From the NCBI GenBank assembly GCA_031267775.1, contig JAIRYL010000182.1, positions 1 through 15,152 of the forward strand: a stretch of DNA of 15,152 nt. The letters are read 5' to 3'. Origin of the DNA: Tannerellaceae bacterium (GTDB lineage Bacteria > Bacteroidota > Bacteroidia > Bacteroidales > Tannerellaceae). A program made the position numbers and the translations under genes. The notes under the pieces were generated by a model. The model worked only from the letters and a program-made list of their open reading frames with translations, did not search any database and had not been told where the DNA came from. Positions 7,626 through 14,249 of this stretch are shown in pieces (position 1 is the first letter of the stretch; each line of letters starts with the position of its first letter).

Positions 7626-7652
7626 CACATTCTACACATGTTACACATGTTA
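7626..7652. repeat. Three tandem 9-base repeats in the miaB leader
   Basis: On the minus strand the units are TAACATGTG (7652-7644), TAACATGTG (7643-7635) and TAGAATGTG (7634-7626), contiguous and ending 23 bases before the miaB ATG. They could be iterated operator half-sites or chance slippage. Translated in the miaB frame they give a repeated Asn/Arg-Met-Cys pattern. Confidence 0.75.
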
Positions 7653-7696
7653 ACAAGATTTAAATGGCATGATTTCATAAAAAACATTGCGAAAGA

Positions 7697-7728
7697 TTTG
7701 CGCATCTAAAACTCTTATTCTACATTTG
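7697..7728 (+). promoter_or_regulatory. Strong Bacteroidetes promoter, distal promoter of the small membrane-protein gene
   Basis: TTTG (7697-7700), a 20-base spacer and TACATTTG (7721-7728) match both consensus boxes exactly. Transcription would start near 7735, about 144 bases before the ATG I prefer at 7879. Confidence 0.7.
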
Positions 7729-7826
7729 TGACGAAAAACGTAAATTTTTTCATAGTTAAGGTTTTGGTTAAATCGAATAAGGATGGCTGCGAAGTTATCC
7801 TTATTTTTTTTAAATCTTCTCTTTTC

Positions 7827-7856
7827 TTTCCATCTCCAATATTTTTCTTATATTTG
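7827..7856 (+). promoter_or_regulatory. Proximal promoter of the small membrane-protein gene
   Basis: TATATTTG at 7849-7856 matches the -7 consensus exactly, and TTTC at 7827-7830, 18 bases upstream, is one mismatch from TTTG. Transcription would begin near 7863, between the ATG at 7783 and the one at 7879. This supports the downstream start. Confidence 0.5.
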
Positions 7857-7878
7857 GACTGCAAAAATAATCAAAGTT

Positions 7879-8355
7879 ATGGACAACTTAGGCGATTGGC
7901 TCTATATTCTTATTTTAGTAGCTGTTGGGATCAGCAGTCTTTTTAGTTCTGCGAAAAAAAAGAAACAGACCGGACAAGCGTCTCAACAATCAATGCCGGA
8001 AACGGAAGAACACAAGGAAAACAACCCGCAGAAACCTAAAAGTTTTTGGGAGTTACTGGAGGATATGCAAAAAGGAGTTCAAACGATAGAAGAAACGCAT
8101 CCGCCTACGCCTCAGCCTGTTATAACAGAAAAAAAGAAAAAAACTCAAGAAAAAAAGAAAAAAGCGCCTACGCCTTTTCCGGCTTATAACAGCGAAGGAA
8201 TAAGCGCTTTTACAGAAGCGCCATCCAGCCAATCTTCATCTTCAATCACTTCATCCGAAGAAGAAGCGTATGCTCTATCGGGTGAATCTTTTCGTCATAT
8301 TGACGAATTGAAAAAAGCTGTTATATATTCGGAAATACTCAATCGTAAATATTAA
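7879..8355 (+). CDS. Small membrane-anchored protein of unknown function
   Basis: The 158-residue protein starts MDNLGDWLYI and has one hydrophobic segment at about residues 7-23, followed at once by a KKKK cluster. This predicts an N-terminal membrane anchor with the rest in the cytoplasm. A long low-complexity linker rich in Lys, Glu, Pro and Gln (about 30-105) and then a Ser/Glu-rich stretch follow. The last 18 residues (IDELKKAVIYSEILNRKY) look like a short conserved tail; similar 'AVIYSEIL' endings occur in other bacterial proteins of unknown role. The frame is open from an ATG at 7783, but the proximal promoter at 7827-7856 would start after that codon and the added residues are unlike the rest, so I use 7879. 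The gene lies 82 bases before the CoA-transferase gene, which has its own promoter, so they need not be one operon. I cannot assign a function. Confidence 0.75.
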   Translation: MDNLGDWLYILILVAVGISSLFSSAKKKKQTGQASQQSMPETEEHKENNPQKPKSFWELLEDMQKGVQTIEETHPPTPQPVITEKKKKTQEKKKKAPTPFPAYNSEGISAFTEAPSSQSSSSITSSEEEAYALSGESFRHIDELKKAVIYSEILNRKY

Positions 8356-8372
8356 ATATAGATTCTTTTTAA

Positions 8373-8380
8373 TACCTTTG
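8373..8380 (+). promoter_or_regulatory. Promoter -7 box of the CoA-transferase gene
   Basis: TACCTTTG matches TAnnTTTG exactly, and the following GCGGCC context resembles highly used promoters of the phylum. No clear -33 TTTG is visible at the right distance. The start would be near 8387, giving a leader of about 50 nt before the ATG at 8438. Confidence 0.55.
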
Positions 8381-8437
8381 CGGCCTTAGAGTTATATAGA
8401 ATTATAGGTATTTATCTCACATTTTAATTTAAATATC

Positions 8438-9931
8438 ATGGCATTAAAATTTATTACAGCCGAAGAAGCCGCTTCGTTAATCCATCACGACGATCATATA
8501 GGCTTTAGCGGTTTTACCGCTGCCGGATGCCCCAAAGCCGTTCCGGTAGCTATTGCAAAAAGAGCAAAAGAAGAACATGAAAAAGGAAATCCGTTTCAAA
8601 TAGGGATGTTTACCGGAGCTTCAACCGGAGATAAACTCGACGGAGAACTTGCACGCGCCAAAGCAATTAAATTTCGTACGCCTTATCAATCCAGTAAAGA
8701 TTTACGAGCGCTTTTAAACGCCAGAGAAACAAACTACTTCGATATGCATTTATCGGAATTGGCGCAAAATTTACGTTATGGCTTTTTGGGAAAAGTAGAT
8801 ACAGCTATTATCGAAGCGGCCGATGTTACGGAAAATGGGGAGATTGTCCCTACTACCGGCGTTGGTATCACACCGACTATTTGCCGTTTGGCTGACCGTA
8901 TTATAATAGAATTAAACAAAAAACACCCGAAAGAAATTCGCGGCATGCACGATATTTATGAGCCGGAAGATCCGCCTCGCCGTCGTGAAATCCCTGTTTA
9001 TACGCCTTCCGACCGTATAGGAAAACCTTACGTAAAGGTTGATCCGTCAAAAATCGCCGGAGTAGTAGTAACTGAAGAAGAAAACGAAGGAGGAGCATTT
9101 ACTCCGCTTGATGATGCAACGCTGGCTATCGGACAAAATGTTGCCCTATTCCTTGTCGGAGAAATGAAAGCCGGACGATTGCCAAAAGAATTTGTACCCT
9201 TGCAAAGCGGCGTAGGAAATGTAGCAAATGCCGTATTGGGTTGCATGGGCGAAAACAAAGACATACCAAACTTTAATGTCTACACAGAAGTTATACAGGA
9301 TTCTGTTATCAAATTAATGAAAGAAGGGCGCGTGAAATTTGCCAGCGGTTGCTCATTAACTGTCAGCAATGAAGTAATAGACGATATTTATGCAAACCTC
9401 GATTTCTTTAAAGATAAAATATTACTTCGCCCGCAGGAAATATCCAATAATCCGGAAGTTGCGCGTCGTATGGGATTGGTTGCCATCAACACGGCCTTGG
9501 AAGCGGATATATTCGGAAATATTAATTCCACGCACGTATCAGGTACGCGTATGATGAATGGCATTGGCGGTTCGGGAGACTTTACACGTTCAGCCATGTG
9601 TTCTGTCTTTACTACTCCTTCTACGGCCAAAGACGGAAAAATCAGCGCATTCGTCCCCATGGTTTCACACTTGGATCATAGCGAACATTCGGTAAAAATC
9701 ATTATTACTGAATATGGCGTAGCCGACTTACGGGGAACTTCACCAATCCAACGCGCCCGTAAAATAATAGATAATTGTATACATCCCGATTATAAGCCGT
9801 TACTTAATGAATATTTGGAAATGGGTGTTAAGGGACATACGCCGCAAAATTTAAAATGCTGTTTTGCCTTCCATGAAGAATTAGCGAAAAGCGGTGATAT
9901 GAGAAATGTTGACTGGAGTCAATATAAATAA
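8438..9931 (+). CDS. Acetyl-CoA hydrolase / succinyl-CoA:acetate CoA-transferase family protein
   Basis: This 497-residue enzyme belongs to the Cat1/AarC class of class I CoA-transferases. Both halves of the family fold are complete. The catalytic glutamate that carries the covalent glutamyl-CoA intermediate is Glu284 in YTEVIQD. The glycine-rich loop GIGGSGDF at 375-382 helps form the active site, and GVGNVANAVLG precedes the catalytic segment. Proteins annotated as 'acetyl-CoA hydrolase' in this class usually transfer CoA between acetyl-CoA and succinate. In an anaerobic member of the Bacteroidales this would release acetate while making succinyl-CoA for the succinate-propionate route. That physiological role is inference from the phylum, not from neighbours. 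Length and motifs are normal. It has its own promoter box upstream and a large inverted-repeat structure starting 6 bases after the stop. Confidence 0.93.
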   Translation: MALKFITAEEAASLIHHDDHIGFSGFTAAGCPKAVPVAIAKRAKEEHEKGNPFQIGMFTGASTGDKLDGELARAKAIKFRTPYQSSKDLRALLNARETNYFDMHLSELAQNLRYGFLGKVDTAIIEAADVTENGEIVPTTGVGITPTICRLADRIIIELNKKHPKEIRGMHDIYEPEDPPRRREIPVYTPSDRIGKPYVKVDPSKIAGVVVTEEENEGGAFTPLDDATLAIGQNVALFLVGEMKAGRLPKEFVPLQSGVGNVANAVLGCMGENKDIPNFNVYTEVIQDSVIKLMKEGRVKFASGCSLTVSNEVIDDIYANLDFFKDKILLRPQEISNNPEVARRMGLVAINTALEADIFGNINSTHVSGTRMMNGIGGSGDFTRSAMCSVFTTPSTAKDGKISAFVPMVSHLDHSEHSVKIIITEYGVADLRGTSPIQRARKIIDNCIHPDYKPLLNEYLEMGVKGHTPQNLKCCFAFHEELAKSGDMRNVDWSQYK

Positions 9932-9936
9932 CATCC

Positions 9937-10069
9937 AAATAAAAAACGGGGCTGCGTCAAAAGTCAAATTAAACCTTTGGAGAATCGAGTATTTGAAAGT
10001 TTATTCGGACAAAGGTATCCGAATAAAACAGGCTTTAAAAAACTTTTGATATAGCCTCATTTTTTATTT
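9937..10069. mobile_element. 133-bp inverted-repeat element, MITE-like, able to act as terminator
   Basis: The ends form 29-base inverted repeats (9937-9965 and 10041-10069) with 23 of 29 positions matching; three of the six differences still pair as G-U in RNA. The inner motifs GGGGCTGCGTCAAAAGT and its partner, read from the other end as GAGGCTATATCAAAAGT, resemble terminal repeats of transposases of the IS1182/IS4 type ('GAGGCTGT.TCAAAAG'). A second perfect 10-bp hairpin sits inside (10000-10009 with 10018-10027, 8-base loop). No target duplication can be told apart, because the outermost bases (AAATAAAAAA and its complement) are part of the inverted repeat. It may be a small non-autonomous transposon or only a large terminator for the CoA-transferase gene; T-runs occur on both sides. 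Confidence 0.5.
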
Positions 10070-10243
10070 AAAATTTTCATCGGTTTGACTTAACCGACTG
10101 AAGAATAAACCTTTCGCAGAGTTTTTGAATTTCAGAAGTAATGATTTAGCAACCGTGCGTATTTCAGCAATTTGCGGCGCTATACTATCAAAATAACTCG
10201 ACTGTAAGGGTAAGCAATTCCTTTGGATTTCAATTTTTCCTTT
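10064..10243 (-). pseudogene. Fragment of an unidentified protein gene, possibly from a mobile element
   Basis: On the minus strand 59 codons are open from just after a stop at 10246-10244 to a TAA at 10066-10064, without any ATG. The translation looks protein-like and not random: it includes YFDSIAPQIAEIRTVAKSLL and ends SRLSQTDENFK. The stop falls inside the outer arm of the inverted-repeat element at 9937-10069. This could be the C-terminal remnant of a transposase or another element-borne gene, but I cannot name the family. Chance is not excluded at this length. Confidence 0.35.
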
Positions 10244-10288
10244 TTATCTGATAAACACGGATCACCTGCAAAATCTTGTGTTTCTTCA

Positions 10289-10303
10289 CAGACCGCAGGT
10301 CTG
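10289..10303. repeat. Small palindrome CAGACC-GCA-GGTCTG
   Basis: A perfect 6-bp stem (10289-10294 with 10298-10303) has a 3-base loop. It is the first of three palindromes within 130 bases and has no T-run, so a terminator role is not supported. Confidence 0.5.
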
Positions 10304-10314
10304 CATGTAAATAA

Positions 10315-10341
10315 CCCCCAATGAAGCGTAGCGATTGGGGG
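10315..10341. repeat. Hairpin with GAAGCGTAGC in its loop
   Basis: CCCCCAAT (10315-10322) pairs perfectly with ATTGGGGG (10334-10341) around an 11-base loop that contains GAAGCGTAGC. The same ten bases recur in the loop of the next palindrome, which suggests a repeat family. Confidence 0.7.
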
Positions 10342-10361
10342 GATAATGAATAAGGCAATGC

Positions 10362-10416
10362 TTTTGCGGAAAATACTACCCGAAGCGTAGCATAGGCGTG
10401 CAGATTTTCCGCAAAA
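10362..10416. repeat. 13-bp perfect inverted repeat around a second GAAGCGTAGC
   Basis: TTTTGCGGAAAAT (10362-10374) and ATTTTCCGCAAAA (10404-10416) are exact inverted copies separated by 29 bases. The spacer contains GAAGCGTAGC at 10382-10391, also found at 10323-10332. There is no coding potential. It resembles palindromic dispersed intergenic elements; the short remainder up to 10479 shows nothing further. Confidence 0.7.
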
Positions 10417-10479
10417 CCCGTAAGGCTTGGCGTTGACGTTTCGTCCTTGGAATATACTTTTGTGTTCAGATATAAAGAA

Positions 10480-11711
10480 TTACAAGTCAAATATTTCTCT
10501 ATTTTCCTTTGTATCAGAATATATATGCCATGAACCAACCTTATTATTTATAATCTCTGCAACCCAGATAGCGCGAATATTAGTAAGTATCTCATCAGAA
10601 CAAATCGAATAACCTTGCATAATAACAGTAGAACCTCTTACTGCAATATTTTCAAATATATTCTGGTATCCAGGATAAAGATTAAAAAATGGCTCCCATG
10701 CCTGAACTATATTGTTATCCTTTCCTTTAATCCGATTATTTACAATATCTATAAATACATGATCTTCTGTCATTAAATTCGACAAGCCGTTCAGGTCAGC
10801 ATTTGTAATGCATTCGTTGAATTGCAGGGCAATACTTTTAGGGTCTATGAGCATATTAATCGTTTTTAATATCTCATTCGTAATCAATTCCGGTTCCTCC
10901 AAATAGATAAAATGTGAATTTTTATCGGTTATGACATGATGGAGATTCTTGTGGTCATTCTCTAATTGCTTATTTAGCCTCAAATGTACCTGAAAGGCTC
11001 TTTTATTAAATTCGACAAACCTTTCTTCTATCTCTACTTCCTTTATCGATGTAAATAAATATACCGGAATATCCAAGGGTATGGGATACCTTTCATCAGA
11101 TTTCATTAATTCCAAATTAAAACCTGTTTCATCAGCGGCTCCGGAAGGTAATTGGCTTATCAGGCTTTGCCAATTGCCGACATAATCGCTCCACATTTCT
11201 TCTGTTACAGCGGTTTTAAGTTCTTTGTAGAACAACTCATGGTAAGCATCGATTAAAAAAAGCGCCTTAACTTTCTGCGGAAATAATTCCGTATATTTTC
11301 TAACTATATAGCACCGATGGAGTGACCCGCTAAAATAACCGGCGTATTTACATTCAATCTATTAATTATCATGTCGAGTTCCCCAATCATTGAATTCATA
11401 TTCTTACTGTTTGGAATATAATCGGAATTGCCCAAACCGCTTCTGTCATAGGAAATAACTCTGGCGTATTCCGATAATTGTTCCTGAAAATTTTCCCATG
11501 TTTCCAAACCGAGCGTTCCTCCGGAAACTAAAACAATGGTAGCATTACCAAAGCCGGTATCACGGTAATATATCTTACTTCCATTGTTTTCAATATACTC
11601 TTTCTCTTTATTTTCAATGTCTTGCGCCATGACATATAAGTTGAATGTTAAAACCGTCAGAAATGAAAAGCAAAATCTTATCCTATAGTCATTCACCTGC
11701 TTTATTGACAT
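10480..11711 (-). pseudogene. Alpha/beta hydrolase with C-terminal SnoaL-like domain, frameshifted
   Basis: Two open frames on the minus strand form one gene. The first part starts at 11711 (MSIKQVNDY), has a hydrophobic signal peptide ending near VMAQ, then an alpha/beta hydrolase fold with the nucleophile elbow GHSIG (Ser131 by this start). It stops at 11304, directly after GAI. The next frame continues without loss as IVRKYTELFPQKVKALFLID, the usual helix and strand after the elbow, then a cap region and a likely catalytic histidine in NSHFIYLEEPEL. The last 120 residues or so look like a SnoaL/NTF2-like domain. The cause of the break is visible: a TATATA run at 11305-11310 has one TA too many, and two TA units would restore one frame. 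The intact protein would be about 410 residues and exported. A sequencing error or a recent mutation are both possible, since the rest is undamaged. An alternative TTG start at 11723 is also in frame. It follows the lipoprotein gene at 11780-12196 on the same strand, with a gap of about 68 bases. Confidence 0.8.
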
Positions 11712-11779
11712 TTTTAAATTCAATCCATTCTATTGGAGCTCCATATATTTTTAATTTTTTATTTCCTTTGGACAGTTAT

Positions 11780-12196
11780 TTATTCTCGTATTTTGGTAAA
11801 TACGAGCGATTTCCCTTTATCGTCCGGAACCGTTGTTATTTGATTCGTTCCAATTGTTATTTTTTCAGTAAACTTGCCGTCATCCGACAACAATGCAGTT
11901 ACCGGATATTCAAACTTATACGTCCCTTTTACAGTATAGGAATCTTCTTCGTCAAAAATCCCATCTCCATTCCTGTCATACTTATTATTTACAGTAAGAG
12001 TAAACGTGTTATTTGTAAAATTCAGCAAGAAAATCTCCTGATAAGAATACATTAACCCTCCATTATCATCATAGACGGAACCGGAATTAATACATCGCCA
12101 CTTTGTTCCATCAATAAAATTATTCGAAGGTTTCTCGTCATTCGTACAAGAAAAAAGAAACAGTGTCCAAATCATCAAAAATAGTAACCTCTTCAT
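11780..12196 (-). CDS. Small lipoprotein with a calcium-loop motif
   Basis: This is a 138-residue lipoprotein: a basic start (MKR), a hydrophobic stretch and the lipobox LFSC with Cys17. The mature part (DGTKWRC..., then alternating strands) resembles small lipocalin-like or META-like beta-barrel lipoproteins of Bacteroidales, but I cannot place it firmly. Residues 74-85, DRNGDGIFDEED, match the DxNxDGxxDxxD calcium-binding loop of EF-hand and thrombospondin type 3 repeats; there is only one copy. The gene starts 25 bases after the phosphatase stop on the same strand, so it is probably in the same operon. It should sit in the outer or inner membrane facing the periplasm or outside. Function unknown. 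Confidence 0.8.
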   Translation of the reverse strand: MKRLLFLMIWTLFLFSCTNDEKPSNNFIDGTKWRCINSGSVYDDNGGLMYSYQEIFLLNFTNNTFTLTVNNKYDRNGDGIFDEEDSYTVKGTYKFEYPVTALLSDDGKFTEKITIGTNQITTVPDDKGKSLVFTKIRE

Positions 12197-12221
12197 ATAA
12201 ATGTAAGCTTTTATTAACTAA

Positions 12222-12749
12222 CTAAAACTGCAACTTTATTACCTCGCCATACGCGGGAATATTCTCAAAAGCTTTTTCAATACTATATTCGCCTGCATAT
12301 ATACGCGCATTAGTCAAGACTCCGCCATGGGCAAATACGCATACTCGCCGATAATTACCTTGCCTTACTTCATCAAGGAAAACAGCTACTCTTTTATATT
12401 GATCGTTAAAAGATTCGCCGCCGGGAGCAGGCATGTTTATCCAGTTTTCAAACCATGATTTCGAGCGATCATCATTTAATTCATGCCATGATTTCATCTC
12501 CCACTCCCCAAAATTCAATTCTTTTATTCTTTCATCGCGTATTGCGTTCGGATAACCACAATAATCAGCTAAACGCACACACCGCGTCAATGGACTACAC
12601 CATACATTATCAAAAACAAGTCCCGCCAAATTTTTCTTCACATCTTCGGCTTCTTCTTCAAATGTATCGTTCAATTCCACATCGGTCTGCCCGTAAGTAT
12701 ATCCAAAAGGAACGTCAACAGATGTATGTCGTACCAAATATATTTCCAT
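12222..12749 (-). CDS. Histidine phosphatase family protein, CobC-like (alpha-ribazole phosphatase type)
   Basis: This 175-residue protein belongs to the phosphoglycerate-mutase-like histidine phosphatases. Arg7-His8 (LVRHT) carry the phosphohistidine, Arg56 is in SPLTR, Glu82 in FGEWE is the likely proton donor, and His141 is in FAHGG. The usual RHG is RHT here, as in many CobC-type proteins. Bacteroidales proteins with the start MEIYLVRHTSVDVP are usually called alpha-ribazole phosphatase (cobalamin nucleotide loop assembly). No other cobalamin gene is in the window, so that substrate is uncertain. Its start codon overlaps the stop of the upstream lipoprotein gene by one base (TAATG), which suggests translational coupling. 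No signal peptide is present, so it acts in the cytoplasm. Confidence 0.85.
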   Translation of the reverse strand: MEIYLVRHTSVDVPFGYTYGQTDVELNDTFEEEAEDVKKNLAGLVFDNVWCSPLTRCVRLADYCGYPNAIRDERIKELNFGEWEMKSWHELNDDRSKSWFENWINMPAPGGESFNDQYKRVAVFLDEVRQGNYRRVCVFAHGGVLTNARIYAGEYSIEKAFENIPAYGEVIKLQF

Positions 12750-13576
12750 TATTCCTGATTTAGTTTACCTTCCAGATAGGCTTTTCTTTTGATTGCTTTG
12801 TCTCGCTCTCTTATTAATGTATCGACGTCGCTCAACACAGCAGCCAAATCATACGTGGCAACAAGCGCCTTCTTATCGGCGTCGGCCATATAGATTGTAT
12901 AGGCCTTGCCCCCTGTATACTCAACTTTTATGCGTTCTCCTGCATTTGCATAAATAAATTTCACCACATCAACGCCGTTTTCCCTTTTATAGGTAACAAC
13001 TTCTGTTGTATTTCCCAAATCTTGAAAGCGATAATTTAAACCGCCATCGTATGGGATAGAAGCCGTTTCTGCAAAGATTCCATCCTTTGCGCTTACTTTT
13101 ATCCCTGTATGATTAAGAGAGCGGCTTCCGAAATAAACGCTTTCCAAAGACGTCGCACCGTCTTCGCTTACCTTACAACGCACATAACTTCGTTCCACAT
13201 TCCGTTCTATCGTCTGTTGTTTCCACACATAATTGCCCATATCCTGATAAAGCGTATCTTTTTCCAGAATAAAGTTTTTATTCAATTCTCCAACTTCTTT
13301 TTGTCTGATGGGTAATAAACTATCGCAATAAGCTATATTTCTATCCGCTTCTTTAAGTTCGACCAATCGTTTTAGTTCAATTGCGTCTTTCATTACTTTA
13401 ACTTCTTTAGGGTAATAAATCCGTATACTGTCTATTTCATTTTTTGCGGCAAACAAATCATTTTGTTCATAAAAATTCTTTGCCTTTCCGTATCTTACCC
13501 TTGCCTCTTTTTCTTTATCGTTGCATCCGGCAAACAATAAAATCATCCCTATAATATAAATAGTTAACCTTTTCAT
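12749..13576 (-). CDS. Conserved Bacteroidales-type lipoprotein of unknown function
   Basis: This 275-residue lipoprotein has signal MKRLTIYIIGMILLFAGC with Cys18 in the lipobox. Residues 22-60 (KEARVRYGKAKNFYEQNDLFAAKNEIDSI) look like a TPR-type helical pair. Helices to about 110 follow, then a beta-rich middle (about 125-235). The C-terminus is a charged coiled coil (VDTLIRERDKAIKRKAYLEGKL). The layout recalls lipoproteins found in many Bacteroidales genomes beside housekeeping genes, but I know of no assigned role. It is the first gene of the operon. A good promoter lies at 13603-13635, giving a leader of about 20 nt. Its stop overlaps the next start by one base. Confidence 0.82.
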   Translation of the reverse strand: MKRLTIYIIGMILLFAGCNDKEKEARVRYGKAKNFYEQNDLFAAKNEIDSIRIYYPKEVKVMKDAIELKRLVELKEADRNIAYCDSLLPIRQKEVGELNKNFILEKDTLYQDMGNYVWKQQTIERNVERSYVRCKVSEDGATSLESVYFGSRSLNHTGIKVSAKDGIFAETASIPYDGGLNYRFQDLGNTTEVVTYKRENGVDVVKFIYANAGERIKVEYTGGKAYTIYMADADKKALVATYDLAAVLSDVDTLIRERDKAIKRKAYLEGKLNQE

Positions 13577-13602
13577 ACCGTTTTATCTTACACTACAAGT
13601 TA

Positions 13603-13635
13603 CAAATGTACAAAAAAGCCACTATATGCAGCAAA
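13603..13635 (-). promoter_or_regulatory. Promoter of the lipoprotein-phosphatase operon
   Basis: On the minus strand TTTG (13635-13632), a 21-base spacer and TACATTTG (13610-13603) match both Bacteroidetes boxes exactly. Transcription would begin near 13596, 20 bases before the ATG at 13576. Confidence 0.7.
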
Positions 13636-13641
13636 AATATG

Positions 13642-13649
13642 TAATATTG
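13642..13649 (+). promoter_or_regulatory. Weak -7 box for the divergent lipoprotein gene
   Basis: TAATATTG differs from TAnnTTTG at one base and lies 30 bases before the ATG at 13679. No matching -33 box is seen. It lies just upstream of the -33 box of the opposing promoter, so the two promoters are back to back. Confidence 0.3.
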
Positions 13650-13678
13650 CATCTTCCAACATAGAAAGAAATTTGATT

Positions 13679-14134
13679 ATGAAATTATACAAAGTTTCAA
13701 CCCGTATTATTCAAATGGCTGTTTGGGGTATTTTATTCTCATCTATATACTCGTGCACTTCGGAAGATCCTGACGCGGCAACGGCAGATATGATATCCCC
13801 TACTACTAATTATACCCTTAATGGTAAAGTGGTAAGCGCGATAAATGAACAATCAGGCATTCCCAACATATTAGTAGAGATAAGTATAGAGAAAAACAAT
13901 CCGGTTGTAGATACTTTATATACCGATACTAACGGAAAGTTCCAATGGACGGGAGCCATCACTACTTTTGGCGACAATGCAAAACTTCATATTGCGGCAA
14001 CCGACGCCACAGGCAAATACAAAAAGAACCGTATGATAATAGAATTCAATAAAAACGATATCAGTCAGAAAAACGATACGTGGTTTTTAGGCGAAGCGGA
14101 AAAATCGCTGACTATCAAACTGGAGGAAAATTAA
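13679..14134 (+). CDS. Putative lipoprotein, resembling radical SAM-associated lipoproteins
   Basis: This 151-residue protein has a lipoprotein signal: basic start, hydrophobic stretch, and SIYSC with Cys26. The mature part has a carboxypeptidase-regulatory-like beta sandwich pattern (YTLNGKVVSAINEQSGIPNILVEI, then DTLYTDTNGKFQWTG), common in Bacteroidota surface proteins. Size and pattern resemble the small lipoproteins encoded next to radical SAM genes in Bacteroidales, but no radical SAM partner is in the window: MiaB is unrelated and the next gene is der. I use the ATG at 13679 and not the TTG two codons upstream. It is divergent from the lipoprotein-phosphatase operon. Function unknown. 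Confidence 0.75.
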   Translation: MKLYKVSTRIIQMAVWGILFSSIYSCTSEDPDAATADMISPTTNYTLNGKVVSAINEQSGIPNILVEISIEKNNPVVDTLYTDTNGKFQWTGAITTFGDNAKLHIAATDATGKYKKNRMIIEFNKNDISQKNDTWFLGEAEKSLTIKLEEN

Positions 14135-14187
14135 CGCAACAATATCATAAAAAAGCTATCCTCTCCTTAATAAAAGAAACTCTAACC

Positions 14188-14223
14188 GGACTTTGGATTA
14201 CCTGATCGTAGTCCAAAATCCAA
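14188..14223. terminator. Weak hairpin between convergent genes
   Basis: TTGGATT (14193-14199) can pair with AATCCAA (14217-14223), or GGACTTTGG (14188-14196) with CCAAAATCC (14213-14221) with one mismatch. No T-run follows on either strand, so a terminator role is only suggested by its place between convergent genes. Confidence 0.25.
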
Positions 14224-14249
14224 GAGTATCAGCAAGGTACAGATACGAT

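Noticed and set aside
10230..10538. Minus-strand frame of 102 residues in the repeat-rich spacer
   Set aside because: It runs through the three palindromes and into the 3' end of the hydrolase gene; the sequence shows no domain and is best explained as chance.
11645..12055. Forward frame of 136 residues
   Set aside because: It is antisense to the small lipoprotein and to the start of the hydrolase, both of which have proper signals.
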